From: Amphritea sp.
Lineage (GTDB): Bacteria; Pseudomonadota; Gammaproteobacteria; Pseudomonadales; Balneatricaceae
Assembly: GCF_016744155.1 (NCBI RefSeq)
Contig: NZ_JADGEW010000030.1
Coordinates: 1 to 45,008, forward strand
DNA: 45,008 nucleotides
Reading direction: 5' to 3'
Below the pieces are notes generated by a model. The model worked only from the letters and a program-made list of their open reading frames with translations, was not told the origin of the DNA and did no database searches. Positions 1-5,894 of the stretch are shown piece by piece (positions within the stretch are counted from its first letter, which is position 1; each line of letters opens with the position of its first letter). The position numbers and the translations under genes are program-made.

Positions 1-388
1 TAATTCGGTCACATAATTTAACCATCCACACTTCCTTAGGCTGATTCTTTATTCGATTAATGCTGTCTTTCATCTGCTCTGATTTTGATGAAAGCTCTGT
101 ATTTTTTGTTAGTGCCAGGACACCCTTCGCAACATCACTACCAAATTTGCATTTAATGTCGTCATAGTTAGCCGAAGTATCTTCAATTGTGTCATGTAAC
201 AATGCACATAAAACAAGAAGATTGGGATTCTTAATACTTGTATGAGCAACAGCTGTAGTTGCTTCCATCGCAACCAGCCCAAGGTGGTTTATATAAGGTA
301 TATCACTGCCTGGTAATTTCTGACCATTGTGTATATTAGAGGCAAAATTCCATGCCTCCTGATATTTATCTTGATTCCATACTTTCAT
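1..388 (-). CDS. MESH1/SpoT-like HD-domain hydrolase, 3' end outside window
   Basis: The frame opens at ATG 386-388 behind an AAGGT ribosome site and runs off the left edge, so only about 129 N-terminal residues are seen. The peptide has the layout of the RelA/SpoT HD hydrolase domain: an early YINHLG segment (metal-binding His), LLHDTIEDT around residue 70 (the HD pair), and VKLCDRI near the end, matching the KLADR-type motif. Family knowledge: small stand-alone members (MESH1/SAH) hydrolyse (p)ppGpp or related nucleotides with Mn2+. The gene begins directly after an attC site and so is a cassette gene. The fold is clear; the substrate is inferred. Confidence 0.75.
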   Translation of the reverse strand, partial: MKVWNQDKYQEAWNFASNIHNGQKLPGSDIPYINHLGLVAMEATTAVAHTSIKNPNLLVLCALLHDTIEDTSANYDDIKCKFGSDVAKGVLALTKNTELSSKSEQMKDSINRIKNQPKEVWMVKLCDRI

Positions 389-404
389 GATTTACCTTTT
401 ATAG

Positions 405-481
405 ACCTAACGCCATACATAAGGGGGCGCAGCTTGCTGTGTTCCAGCCCCGTAGGGGCGATCTTGATCTGATTGTTATGA
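405..481 (-). other. attC recombination site a
   Basis: Read on the minus strand, the site opens with CTCATAACAA (R'' side) and closes with GGCGTTAGGT (R' side). The interior can fold through a GGGGC/GCCCC stem. It lies between the stop codon of the broken AbiGi-like gene and the start of the HD gene, as expected for an integron cassette junction. Confidence 0.8.
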
Positions 482-527
482 GGAAAACCTCACTTCGGCT
501 TCTTTCTCATACTCAAAATCGTTAGTC

Positions 528-557
528 CGTAGGTTGGGGGGAGGAACGAATCCCAAC
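528..557. repeat. Palindromic TTGGG...CCCAACCTACG repeat, copy 1
   Basis: It is an inverted relative of the two copies at 22704-22803. The core is TTGGGATTCGTNCCTC followed by CCCCAACCTACG, able to fold into a hairpin. Here it lies inside the broken AbiGi-like cassette gene. Confidence 0.6.
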
Positions 558-591
558 AAGACAGAAGCGAAGTAACACCTCAAACTACAAA

Positions 592-615
592 ATCAATGAC
601 TCTGACCCCATTGAT
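592..615. repeat. GGGGTCAGAGT short palindromic element
   Basis: The core ACTCTGACCCC is bracketed by the inverted repeat ATCAAT/ATTGAT. The same core occurs in opposite orientation at 3511. It interrupts the AbiGi-like reading frame. Similar ends are often seen on small non-autonomous elements in marine gammaproteobacteria (from memory). Confidence 0.6.
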
Positions 616-870
616 TCTTGTATTCCCCACTCTCTTTTCATTCCTATCCCATATCGGCCATAGAATTCAGTATGGCTTTCTAACTTACGTAGAGGTATAT
701 CGCAAAAGCAAACCATTGCATTTAAAAAGAACTTCTCATCGCTGCACCAACTTATATCTTCATAACAGAATCTTGGCCAAAATCCGTTTTCCATTATCAG
801 AAATAATGTTTCTAAATCGCTAGTAAAGTGAAATAAACTCTTCGTTCTCATGTACGGTGTATTCCTTGAT

Positions 871-942
871 TGCTAACGCCTCGCTCACCGGAATTTTGGG
901 AGCGCAGCGAGTAAAATTTCTGTGTGTAGCGACTTGTTATAT
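871..942 (-). other. attC recombination site b
   Basis: Minus-strand reading runs from ATATAACAAGTCGC to GCGAGGCGTTAGCA. The outer boxes pair (TAACAAGTCGC against GCGAGGCGTTA) and the interior has ACTCGCTGCGC and GGTGAGCGAGG arms. It sits just after the stop of the macro-domain gene. Confidence 0.85.
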
Positions 943-948
943 GCCTTT

Positions 949-1473
949 TTACAAAACTTCTAATTTTTCAAGGTACTTCTGGTACAGGCTATGTTCGAAG
1001 ACATAAAAATATATGCTAATTTCCAACCCCAAGTAAGGCTCCAAACTGGAAAACGCGATATCTATTGCCTCATCATATGGGTAACCGTATTTACCACATG
1101 AAATTGCTGGAAAGGCTATCGATTTACACCTATTCTTTAAAGCTAACTCAATACTGTTCACATAGGCTAGTCTTAGAAACTGCTCCGGATTTTCATGCTG
1201 ACTAAATATTGGACCAACAGTGTGAATTATATATTTACAGTTTAAGTTTCCTGCTTTCGTTATTCGAGCTTCGCCTGTAGGACATCGAACACCGTCAACA
1301 ACATCAAGCGCTAAACATTCTTGTAAAACTGTTTCGCCAGCAGACTTATGGATTGCTCCATCAACACCACTTCCACCAGACAGGCTAGTTTTAGCAGCGT
1401 TAACGATTACATCAACTGTAGCTTTAGTTATGTCACCCCAAACAATATTAAACTTAGCCGTACCATTTATCAT
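949..1473 (-). CDS. Macro-domain protein (ADP-ribose binding)
   Basis: The protein is 174 residues, essentially a lone macro domain. Visible landmarks are the N-terminal GDITKATVDVIVNAA strand-loop, the GGSGVDGAIHKSAG phosphate loop around residue 33-46, and a FPAISCGKYGYP segment near residue 120. Family members bind ADP-ribose, and many remove ADP-ribose or deacetylate O-acetyl-ADP-ribose. The usual Asn-Ala-Ala-Asn is NAAK here, with Lys at the second Asn position, so activity may be altered. It is the distal gene of a two-gene cassette, 2 bp after the preceding gene, and its stop lies just before attC b. The start ATG is unambiguous. Confidence 0.85.
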   Translation of the reverse strand: MINGTAKFNIVWGDITKATVDVIVNAAKTSLSGGSGVDGAIHKSAGETVLQECLALDVVDGVRCPTGEARITKAGNLNCKYIIHTVGPIFSQHENPEQFLRLAYVNSIELALKNRCKSIAFPAISCGKYGYPYDEAIDIAFSSLEPYLGLEISIYFYVFEHSLYQKYLEKLEVL

Positions 1474-1475
1474 AG

Positions 1476-2006
1476 TTATTCCACACCAAAATCTTTTGAC
1501 AGTGCTGACATAAGATTATCGTTTGCTTGATCTAGTGTTGCCTCATTAAAAACACCATCGTAATGAATTTCAAAGTCATCATTCCATGAGCCAAGTCTTT
1601 TGTATTTATCTACTTCTGCAACTATCCCTGCATCTATATTGTGTCCGCGATTTGTGACAAAACAAGCCTCCATAAAATCATCGTAGTTTTTCAGCATGTC
1701 TTTCGACCAATAGGGTTTAGTCGAATGAATTTTCTGATCTACTTTTCTCTTGTATTCAAGAACATCCATTGGTGTTAAAGCTTTCCAATTACCTACTCGC
1801 TTAATGTAAGAGTATATGTTGTTTAGATCTTCTTGAATTTCAGTATAGATATCTGCTCTTTTTTGAATTATTGCATGATTTAGTTGTAAGCGGCTTTTTA
1901 ACTTCTCTAACGATTTATTAAGCCAAATCCCTGATAATAGGAGTACAAAAATTGGTGAAAGAACAGCAAATATAGGAGCCAGTTCTTTCCAAGGTGGTAA
2001 ATCCAT
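1476..2006 (-). CDS. Unknown N-terminally membrane-anchored cassette protein
   Basis: This is a 176-residue protein that I do not recognise. Residues ~10-28 form one hydrophobic segment (IFAVLSPIFVLLLSGIWL). A charged helix that could be a coiled coil follows (SLEKLKSRLQLNHAIIQKR), then a soluble domain with many aromatic and acidic residues. The topology suggests a single-pass anchor with most of the protein in the cytoplasm. It is followed after 2 bp by the macro-domain gene in the same cassette, so the two are probably cotranscribed and perhaps functionally paired. Confidence 0.7.
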   Translation of the reverse strand: MDLPPWKELAPIFAVLSPIFVLLLSGIWLNKSLEKLKSRLQLNHAIIQKRADIYTEIQEDLNNIYSYIKRVGNWKALTPMDVLEYKRKVDQKIHSTKPYWSKDMLKNYDDFMEACFVTNRGHNIDAGIVAEVDKYKRLGSWNDDFEIHYDGVFNEATLDQANDNLMSALSKDFGVE

Positions 2007-2049
2007 TGAATATCCTCATTCTAAATCTTAGTGCATAACCGCATCAGGT

Positions 2050-2109
2050 ATATAACGCCTCAATAAAGGGCACGCGTTAGCGCGTCCTTGCTTGAGCACC
2101 TTGTTAACT
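2050..2109 (-). other. attC recombination site c
   Basis: Minus-strand reading runs from AGTTAACAAGGTGCTCAAGC to TTGAGGCGTTATAT. The arms GTGCTCAAGCAAGG and CCCTTTATTGAGGC pair imperfectly around a GACGCGCTAACGCGT centre. The stop codon of the next cassette gene lies inside its R'' box. Confidence 0.85.
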
Positions 2110-2409
2110 GTTGCGGTTAAATAACTTACCAAAAAATGAAAAACCTAATTTTGCTTTTACATACTTTGCTGAATGAGGAGTATCTTTTTCGGTAAACCAT
2201 TTATTGGTTTTTAGGTTTAGCATTTTCATAGTGACCCGTATCTCAGATTCCTTTTCAGGGGAGATAGGCTCGTTTACTAGAATTTGTGCAGAGGAGCGAG
2301 CCCCCATAACTTCGCCTGCGGGTTTTGTGGTGATAATGAGTGTGTACCCGCTTAGACCATTATCTAGTTCATCTTTGTAAGCTATGACGAATCTCTTTGC
2401 TTCCTGCAC
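2104..2409 (-). CDS. Small cassette-encoded protein of unknown function
   Basis: The protein is 101 residues with no signal peptide or membrane segment and no motif I recognise. It looks like a small soluble alpha/beta protein (FVIAYKDELDNGLSGYTLIIT near the N-terminus, a Lys-rich C-terminus). The TAA stop is built into the TTAAC box of attC c, which is typical of cassette genes and supports the reading frame. It is alone in its cassette. Confidence 0.7.
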   Translation of the reverse strand: MQEAKRFVIAYKDELDNGLSGYTLIITTKPAGEVMGARSSAQILVNEPISPEKESEIRVTMKMLNLKTNKWFTEKDTPHSAKYVKAKLGFSFFGKLFNRNS

Positions 2410-2423
2410 GTTATGCTCCTGAC

Positions 2424-2478
2424 AGTTAACGCCTAATTCAGCTGCGCCGTAGGCATCTGCTGGAATTTCTTGTTAGGC
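2424..2478 (-). other. attC recombination site d
   Basis: At 55 bp this is the shortest site in the row. Minus-strand reading runs from GCCTAACAAGAAATTCCAGC to GCTGAATTAGGCGTTAACT, with a near-perfect outer inverted repeat and a CTACGGCGC centre. Confidence 0.85.
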
Positions 2479-2486
2479 TCTGATTT

Positions 2487-3278
2487 CTAAGACACCGTTT
2501 TGGCAATAGTTAAAACATCTTGATCAGGTATGTCAATCAGCCCCATCAAGTTAAAAACATCTGCCCCCATTCCTTGGATTGTTGTAGCTCCGGGCTTTAC
2601 ATCTGTTGGACCAAAAGCGACATCCCCACCAAAATTTATTAGCCCTCGGCTGTAAAGATCAAGAAATTCATAAAGAACTTGATAAAGCTCTTTCGGAAAT
2701 GAGTCTTGTCCCCTGTAATCCTGCTGTCTTATATTTAACTGACTTCTAACTGCTGAAAGCTTCAAAATACATAGCTGTCTGTAGGTAAGCTGCTCTGCAG
2801 TTTTTATAATTTGATGACCTAGTTCTACACTTATTGTTTTATCAAAAGAGATATTAGACAGGAGATTACCCATGAATGGGATTTTTCTCTCTTCGGGTTC
2901 TTTCTGTGCCTTGAGAATTACACTTTCTACTATTTCTTCGCCTTTGGAGCGATTACTATTTGGTGTGGTTGTGAAAAAATTGTCTTCTCTGGTTTTTTCA
3001 CCAGCATTGATTCTCTTATCAATATTTGATGCTGCAATTGCTAAAACACCACCAGCTCTTACTTTTTCTCTTGGTGCCAAAACCCTATCACTTACTTCAG
3101 TTCCAATATGTTTTAATGCAACGGCAACTGCAGCTCCACCTGCGCCACCCGCAGCTGCACCAATAGGCCCTCCAGCTAAAAAACCTAATGCACCTCCGAG
3201 TGCACCTCCAGCTATTTCTGCGCCACTTGACATTAAGCCTTTAATTTTTTCATTTTCATTGCTTTCTTCATTTGTCAC
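2487..3278 (-). CDS. Unknown cassette protein with glycine-zipper segment
   Basis: The protein is 263 residues. Residues ~18-55 are an Ala/Gly-rich hydrophobic stretch with repeated GxxxG spacing (AGGALGGALGFLAGG, then IGAAAGGAGGAA). This is the kind of glycine-zipper found in membrane-inserting proteins. The rest is soluble: a charged linker to ~115, then a helical region containing TAEQLTYRQLCILKLSAV (~165-182) and a C-terminal YSRGLINFGG segment. I cannot name the family. Such an architecture is compatible with a membrane-acting effector, but that is inference. It is alone between attC d and attC e, and the ATG start is good. Confidence 0.7.
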   Translation of the reverse strand: MTNEESNENEKIKGLMSSGAEIAGGALGGALGFLAGGPIGAAAGGAGGAAVAVALKHIGTEVSDRVLAPREKVRAGGVLAIAASNIDKRINAGEKTREDNFFTTTPNSNRSKGEEIVESVILKAQKEPEERKIPFMGNLLSNISFDKTISVELGHQIIKTAEQLTYRQLCILKLSAVRSQLNIRQQDYRGQDSFPKELYQVLYEFLDLYSRGLINFGGDVAFGPTDVKPGATTIQGMGADVFNLMGLIDIPDQDVLTIAKTVS

Positions 3279-3318
3279 TGCAACTTTCCTTAGAGGTATT
3301 TCAAGTATTCGCTTAAGA

Positions 3319-3418
3319 GCCTAACGCCTTGCTAAGCGGACTAAAATTGTGGGTTATAATGTGGAGCGAAGCGAAACGTAACCCACTGCTTTAGTTCCGT
3401 TTAAGTAACTTGTTAGGC
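3319..3418 (-). other. attC recombination site e
   Basis: This is a 100-bp site. Minus-strand reading runs from GCCTAACAAGTTACTTAAAC to TTAGCAAGGCGTTAGGC. A long inner inverted repeat (AGTGGGTTACG against TTATAACCCAC) surrounds TTTCGCTTCGCTCC. It is the right-most recognisable attC in the window. Confidence 0.85.
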
Positions 3419-3510
3419 CCATTCGTCTCGATTGTAAGGCAAAGATATAATGCCTCTTATTGGTTGAGGTAATGGAACATTCGGATCAGGTTTAATATCC
3501 GAGAATCAAT
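3413..3510 (-). pseudogene. 3' remnant of a sixth cassette gene
   Basis: On the minus strand an open frame enters from the inverted-repeat element at 3511, reads DIKPDPNVPLPQPIRG then IISLPYNRDEWA, and stops at TAA 3413-3415, inside attC e. Ending in the R'' box is what a cassette gene does, so this is the last ~30 codons of a gene whose upstream part is gone. I do not recognise the family. Confidence 0.55.
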
Positions 3511-3624
3511 GGGGTCAGAGTAATTGATTTTATTCTTAGCGTGGAAATGCTCGACAACGTATCGTCTATCGGCTGACAATCTTTGAAATGGGCATTAAGA
3601 AGATTCATTCTCACTCTGACTCCC
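3511..3624. mobile_element. Small element with GGGGTCAGAGT terminal inverted repeats
   Basis: The left end is GGGGTCAGAGT (3511-3521) and the right end ACTCTGACTCCC (3613-3624), inverted copies with one extra base. The ~114 bp between them holds no gene. It looks like a MITE or transposon relic and cuts the sixth cassette gene. No clear target duplication is visible. Confidence 0.55.
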
Positions 3625-3736
3625 TGAGCTGGTGTGTTCTTTTCCTTGATTGCCTAATAATTACATAGAAACTCATGAGATAATAGAGCTTCAAGCCACT
3701 GTTCAAATCTTGCCCCACAAGTCGCGTAGCGATACC

Positions 3737-3792
3737 CGAGCGACGAGCAAGTGACGCTTTTTGTGACGTTCGAACAACGAGCACGGTTTTTT
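3737..3792. repeat. GAGCGACGAGCAAGT...CGAACAACGAGC repeat, copy 1
   Basis: This ~55-bp sequence recurs nearly unchanged at 7064-7119 and in part at 5287-5320. It is preceded at 3721-3733 by GTCGCGTAGCGAT, the first hairpin of the CTAG-rich element described at 4471. The rest of 3625-3897 holds no gene I can support. Confidence 0.65.
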
Positions 3793-3798
3793 TAAAGA

Positions 3799-3825
3799 CT
3801 AAAGGGATCAGAGCCCTTTAACTGA
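3799..3825. repeat. 27-bp CTAAAGGG...CCCTTTAACTGA repeat, left copy
   Basis: It is an interrupted palindrome, AAAGGG/CCCTTT, matched by a second copy at 4425-4451 in the same orientation. The two flank the YcxB-like gene. Confidence 0.6.
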
Positions 3826-3897
3826 TTAAGCTTCATTAGCCAGATTTGCTACACTAGCGTTCCTACAACATTGCCCCTCACCATCGCCAGGCCAAGC

Positions 3898-4404
3898 ATG
3901 ACAGACACCGCTCACCCTAACAGCAGCACCAGTACCGATCAGAGCAGCTACTATATCCTCAATCGTGAATACTTCACTGAGTGCTTTGACGAATCTGCCA
4001 ATACTACTATCAGCCTCAAAACATACCGTCAGGTGATTTTACTGGTCATTCTTGCCAGTGTATTTTTTGCCGTAGAGTCTGCAGCCTATATTGCATGGTT
4101 TCTACTCACCCTCGGCGCTGTTGAACTGCTATCTATTCGCTATAAACGTGGTTGGTGGGTAACCCGTCAAATGCTCAGTAGCAGGGCCGGTAGCCGGGTC
4201 AATATTCGGATTGATGATCAAGGTATCTATAGCGACAGCACCCACCACCAGCAAAGTATCCTCTGGAACGATATTGATGAATTAAAGACCACTGAGAAGG
4301 GCTTTATAGTCATCCATAAGGGCGGTACTAACTACCTTTCAAGAAAAGGCCTGGATAAGGGTTATTTGGATTTATTAGCCGAAAAATCAAGCACTATGTT
4401 CTAA
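3898..4404 (+). CDS. YcxB-like two-helix membrane protein
   Basis: The start chosen is ATG 3898 behind CCAGG rather than the TTG at 3871, giving 168 residues. After a Ser/Thr-rich N-terminus, residues ~45-85 form a hydrophobic hairpin (VILLVILASVFFAV and AAYIAWFLLTLGAVELL), so two membrane helices. The remainder resembles the YcxB-like C-terminal domain: VNIRIDDQGIYSDS, then SILWNDIDELKTTEKGFIV and a C-terminal YLDLL. Function of the family is unknown. The gene stands alone on the plus strand between two copies of a 27-bp repeat, with no visible promoter of note. Confidence 0.65.
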   Translation: MTDTAHPNSSTSTDQSSYYILNREYFTECFDESANTTISLKTYRQVILLVILASVFFAVESAAYIAWFLLTLGAVELLSIRYKRGWWVTRQMLSSRAGSRVNIRIDDQGIYSDSTHHQQSILWNDIDELKTTEKGFIVIHKGGTNYLSRKGLDKGYLDLLAEKSSTMF

Positions 4405-4424
4405 CACCACCAACTATGATGGAA

Positions 4425-4451
4425 CTAAAGGGGTCTGCCCCCTTTAACTGA
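4425..4451. repeat. 27-bp CTAAAGGG...CCCTTTAACTGA repeat, right copy
   Basis: It has the same orientation as the copy at 3799 and a longer palindrome (AAAGGGG, TCTG, CCCCCTTT). It lies 20 bp after the YcxB-like stop codon and could act as a weak terminator. A T-tract is lacking. Confidence 0.6.
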
Positions 4452-4470
4452 CCCATGAGATTACAGAGCA

Positions 4471-4531
4471 TCAAGTCGCGTAGCGACGTTCTAGCAAGTG
4501 GCGAAGCCACGTCTAACCACTAGCGACTGCT
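4471..4531 (-). repeat. CTAG-rich double-hairpin element, copy 1
   Basis: Two small perfect stems, GTCGC-GTA-GCGAC (4475-4487) and GTGGC-GAA-GCCAC (4498-4510), are joined by GTTCTAGCAA and followed by CACTAGCGACTGCT. A further partial tail (CTAGCTACTGCTCC) follows at 4538-4551. It lies 50 bp beyond the stop of the MOSC gene. Confidence 0.8.
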
Positions 4532-4581
4532 CCAAAACTAGCTACTGCTCCAAATCTTCACACTCAACTAATGCTCAACGT

Positions 4582-5265
4582 TTAAGCATGACCTAATAAT
4601 CGAAAATTCCAATTTTCAACTTCACCTGTTTCCATACGCTGTACAACTTTTTGCATCCAACTATCAGACAATCTAGCTTGCTGTTTCAGTCTACACAAAC
4701 CCTCTTGATCGAGTGGGTTTCCAAAGTACATATCACATACTTCACGAACCGTTAGCGCGTCAGGAACGCGCTCTATCAGTTGAAGAGGCTTATCAACATT
4801 CACTATTCCGGGCTCGATCACTCGATATAACCACCCGCATCGACTGATCTCCTGCATATGAAGTGAAAAGTCTTCTATGCCCCAACGTGTATTGAGTTTA
4901 TAGCAGGGTGAGCGAGGCTGGCTTATCTCAATGACGGCATCGCCCCAGCTAAAACGATCGCCGATGCAAACGTTCTGCTCTGTCATACCCGTAGAGCTAA
5001 GATTCTCTCCCATTCCCGGCGCATGCCATTGAACCCCTGCCCCATATCGCTTGCACCAATATTTGTAGTGTTCAGATGGATACTGATGAAGGGCACGCTC
5101 TAAGCCACCATGGTGATTTTTATCCGCACAGGCGTCACCTTCTAGGCCTTCAATAGACAGGTAAATATCACCTTCAACAGGCGATTTCTCCATCCCTGTC
5201 TCTAGGCCAAAGCTTTGCTTTACCTTTCCTTGGAATATGTTATTGAGAAAGTTGTCCTTGATCAT
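4582..5265 (-). CDS. yiiM: MOSC domain protein, YiiM-like
   Basis: The 227 residues are close to the ~224 of E. coli YiiM. The MOSC core spans ~20-160: GDACADKNHHGGLERALHQY, then GMGENLSSTGM, then QPRSPCYKLNTRWG with the conserved cysteine (~127) thought to take part in cofactor or sulfur handling. Residues ~165-215 form the C-terminal three-helix (3-alpha) domain. YiiM-type proteins are molybdenum-cofactor-dependent reductases of N-hydroxylated compounds in E. coli; activity here is inferred from family. It is a single gene followed by CTAG element copy 1. Confidence 0.88.
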   Translation of the reverse strand: MIKDNFLNNIFQGKVKQSFGLETGMEKSPVEGDIYLSIEGLEGDACADKNHHGGLERALHQYPSEHYKYWCKRYGAGVQWHAPGMGENLSSTGMTEQNVCIGDRFSWGDAVIEISQPRSPCYKLNTRWGIEDFSLHMQEISRCGWLYRVIEPGIVNVDKPLQLIERVPDALTVREVCDMYFGNPLDQEGLCRLKQQARLSDSWMQKVVQRMETGEVENWNFRLLGHA

Positions 5266-5286
5266 TCTGACTTAATATCCCATGTG

Positions 5287-5320
5287 AATGTGACGATCGA
5301 ACAACGCGCTACGGCTTTTA
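5287..5320. repeat. Partial copy of the CGAACAACGAGC repeat
   Basis: GTGACGATCGAACAACGCGCTACGGC matches the right half of the repeats at 3737 and 7064, with a few changes. It lies just upstream of the MOSC start, between it and CTAG element copy 2. Confidence 0.5.
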
Positions 5321-5327
5321 GTCCTTC

Positions 5328-5391
5328 CCTAGCAGTCGCATTGCGACGTTCTAGCAAGTGGCGAAGCCACGTCTAACCACTAGCTACTGCT
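5328..5391 (-). repeat. CTAG-rich double-hairpin element, copy 2
   Basis: The stems are GTCGC-ATT-GCGAC (5335-5347) and GTGGC-GAA-GCCAC (5358-5370). The first loop differs from copy 1 while the stem is kept. The element runs into the end of the VOC gene, which takes its last codons and its TAG stop from it. Confidence 0.8.
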
Positions 5392-5787
5392 CTTATTTGA
5401 GGCCTGATGAAGTTCTATGACGTTATCGTCCGGGTCTCTGATAAAGAAGAATTTTGCACCATTAATCTCTACCCGTTCAGTGATTGTTATTCCCAGATCT
5501 TCAATTTTCTTAGACACGACCTCTGCGTCAGTTATCTCCAACGCGATATGCGTGTAGCCAGGATATTTTATATCCTGTTTCATTAGAATATTATCCTCAG
5601 GTGCGTCATCAGATGCGTTGAGAATGAAATTAATATTGATGCCTGATGGATGCTCTACGATAGCCGCGGGCTCTGGACCAACCGGGCCTGCAATGAATTT
5701 AAATCCTAACTGCTCGTAGAATTTTCTAGAGATATCTAAATCTCTAACCCGAAGTCCAATATGATTAATTCGTGTGATCTCTTTCAT
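5380..5787 (-). CDS. VOC (glyoxalase/bleomycin resistance fold) family protein
   Basis: The 135 residues form two beta-alpha-beta-beta-beta modules: INHIGLRVRDLDISRKFYEQLGF at the start and YTHIALEITDAEVVSKKIEDL from ~75. Putative metal ligands are His10 (NHIG), His78 (THIA) and Glu near FIRDPDDNVIELHQ (~125), the usual pattern. The substrate cannot be told; such small VOC proteins include lyases, dioxygenases and isomerases. The start ATG has AGGAC upstream. The C-terminus (NKSSS, TAG) is encoded by the edge of CTAG element copy 2, so the native end has probably been altered by the repeat. Confidence 0.85.
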   Translation of the reverse strand: MKEITRINHIGLRVRDLDISRKFYEQLGFKFIAGPVGPEPAAIVEHPSGININFILNASDDAPEDNILMKQDIKYPGYTHIALEITDAEVVSKKIEDLGITITERVEINGAKFFFIRDPDDNVIELHQASNKSSS

Positions 5788-5829
5788 TGAGTCCTGCCTT
5801 TATTTACAGTTTGCCGCTTTTAATCTTTT

Positions 5830-5894
5830 CCTAGCGAGTCGCGTAGCGACGTTCTAGCAAGTGGCGAAGCTACGTCTAACCACTAGCGACTGCT
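5830..5894 (-). repeat. CTAG-rich double-hairpin element, copy 3
   Basis: The stems are GTCGC-GTA-GCGAC (5838-5850) and GTGGC-GAA-GCTAC (5861-5873), and the tail is CACTAGCGACTGCT. The tail overlaps the 3' end of the YheT-like gene and provides its TAG stop. Confidence 0.8.

Larger units (their letters stand above)
476..851 (-). pseudogene. AbiGi-like cassette gene, interrupted by repeats
   Basis: The ATG at 849-851 opens a frame whose first 80 or so residues resemble the AbiGi family (abortive phage resistance, antitoxin side): SLFHFTSDLETL, an NGFWPRFCYEDISW stretch, MVCFCDIPL and EFYGRYGIG. After residue ~78 the frame enters a GGGGTCAGAGT-type repeat and stops at 585. Past a second repeat, coding-like sequence resumes (FEYEKEAEVRFSS) and ends in TAA at 476-478, inside the attC, where a cassette gene normally ends. 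The middle of the protein has therefore been replaced by repeats. The 88-residue product is unlikely to work. Assignment to AbiGi is from memory of the motif pattern. Confidence 0.65.

Noticed and set aside
3421-4470. Integrase gene or attI next to the attC row
   Set aside because: No tyrosine-recombinase frame is present; the only gene here is the YcxB-like protein on the opposite strand.
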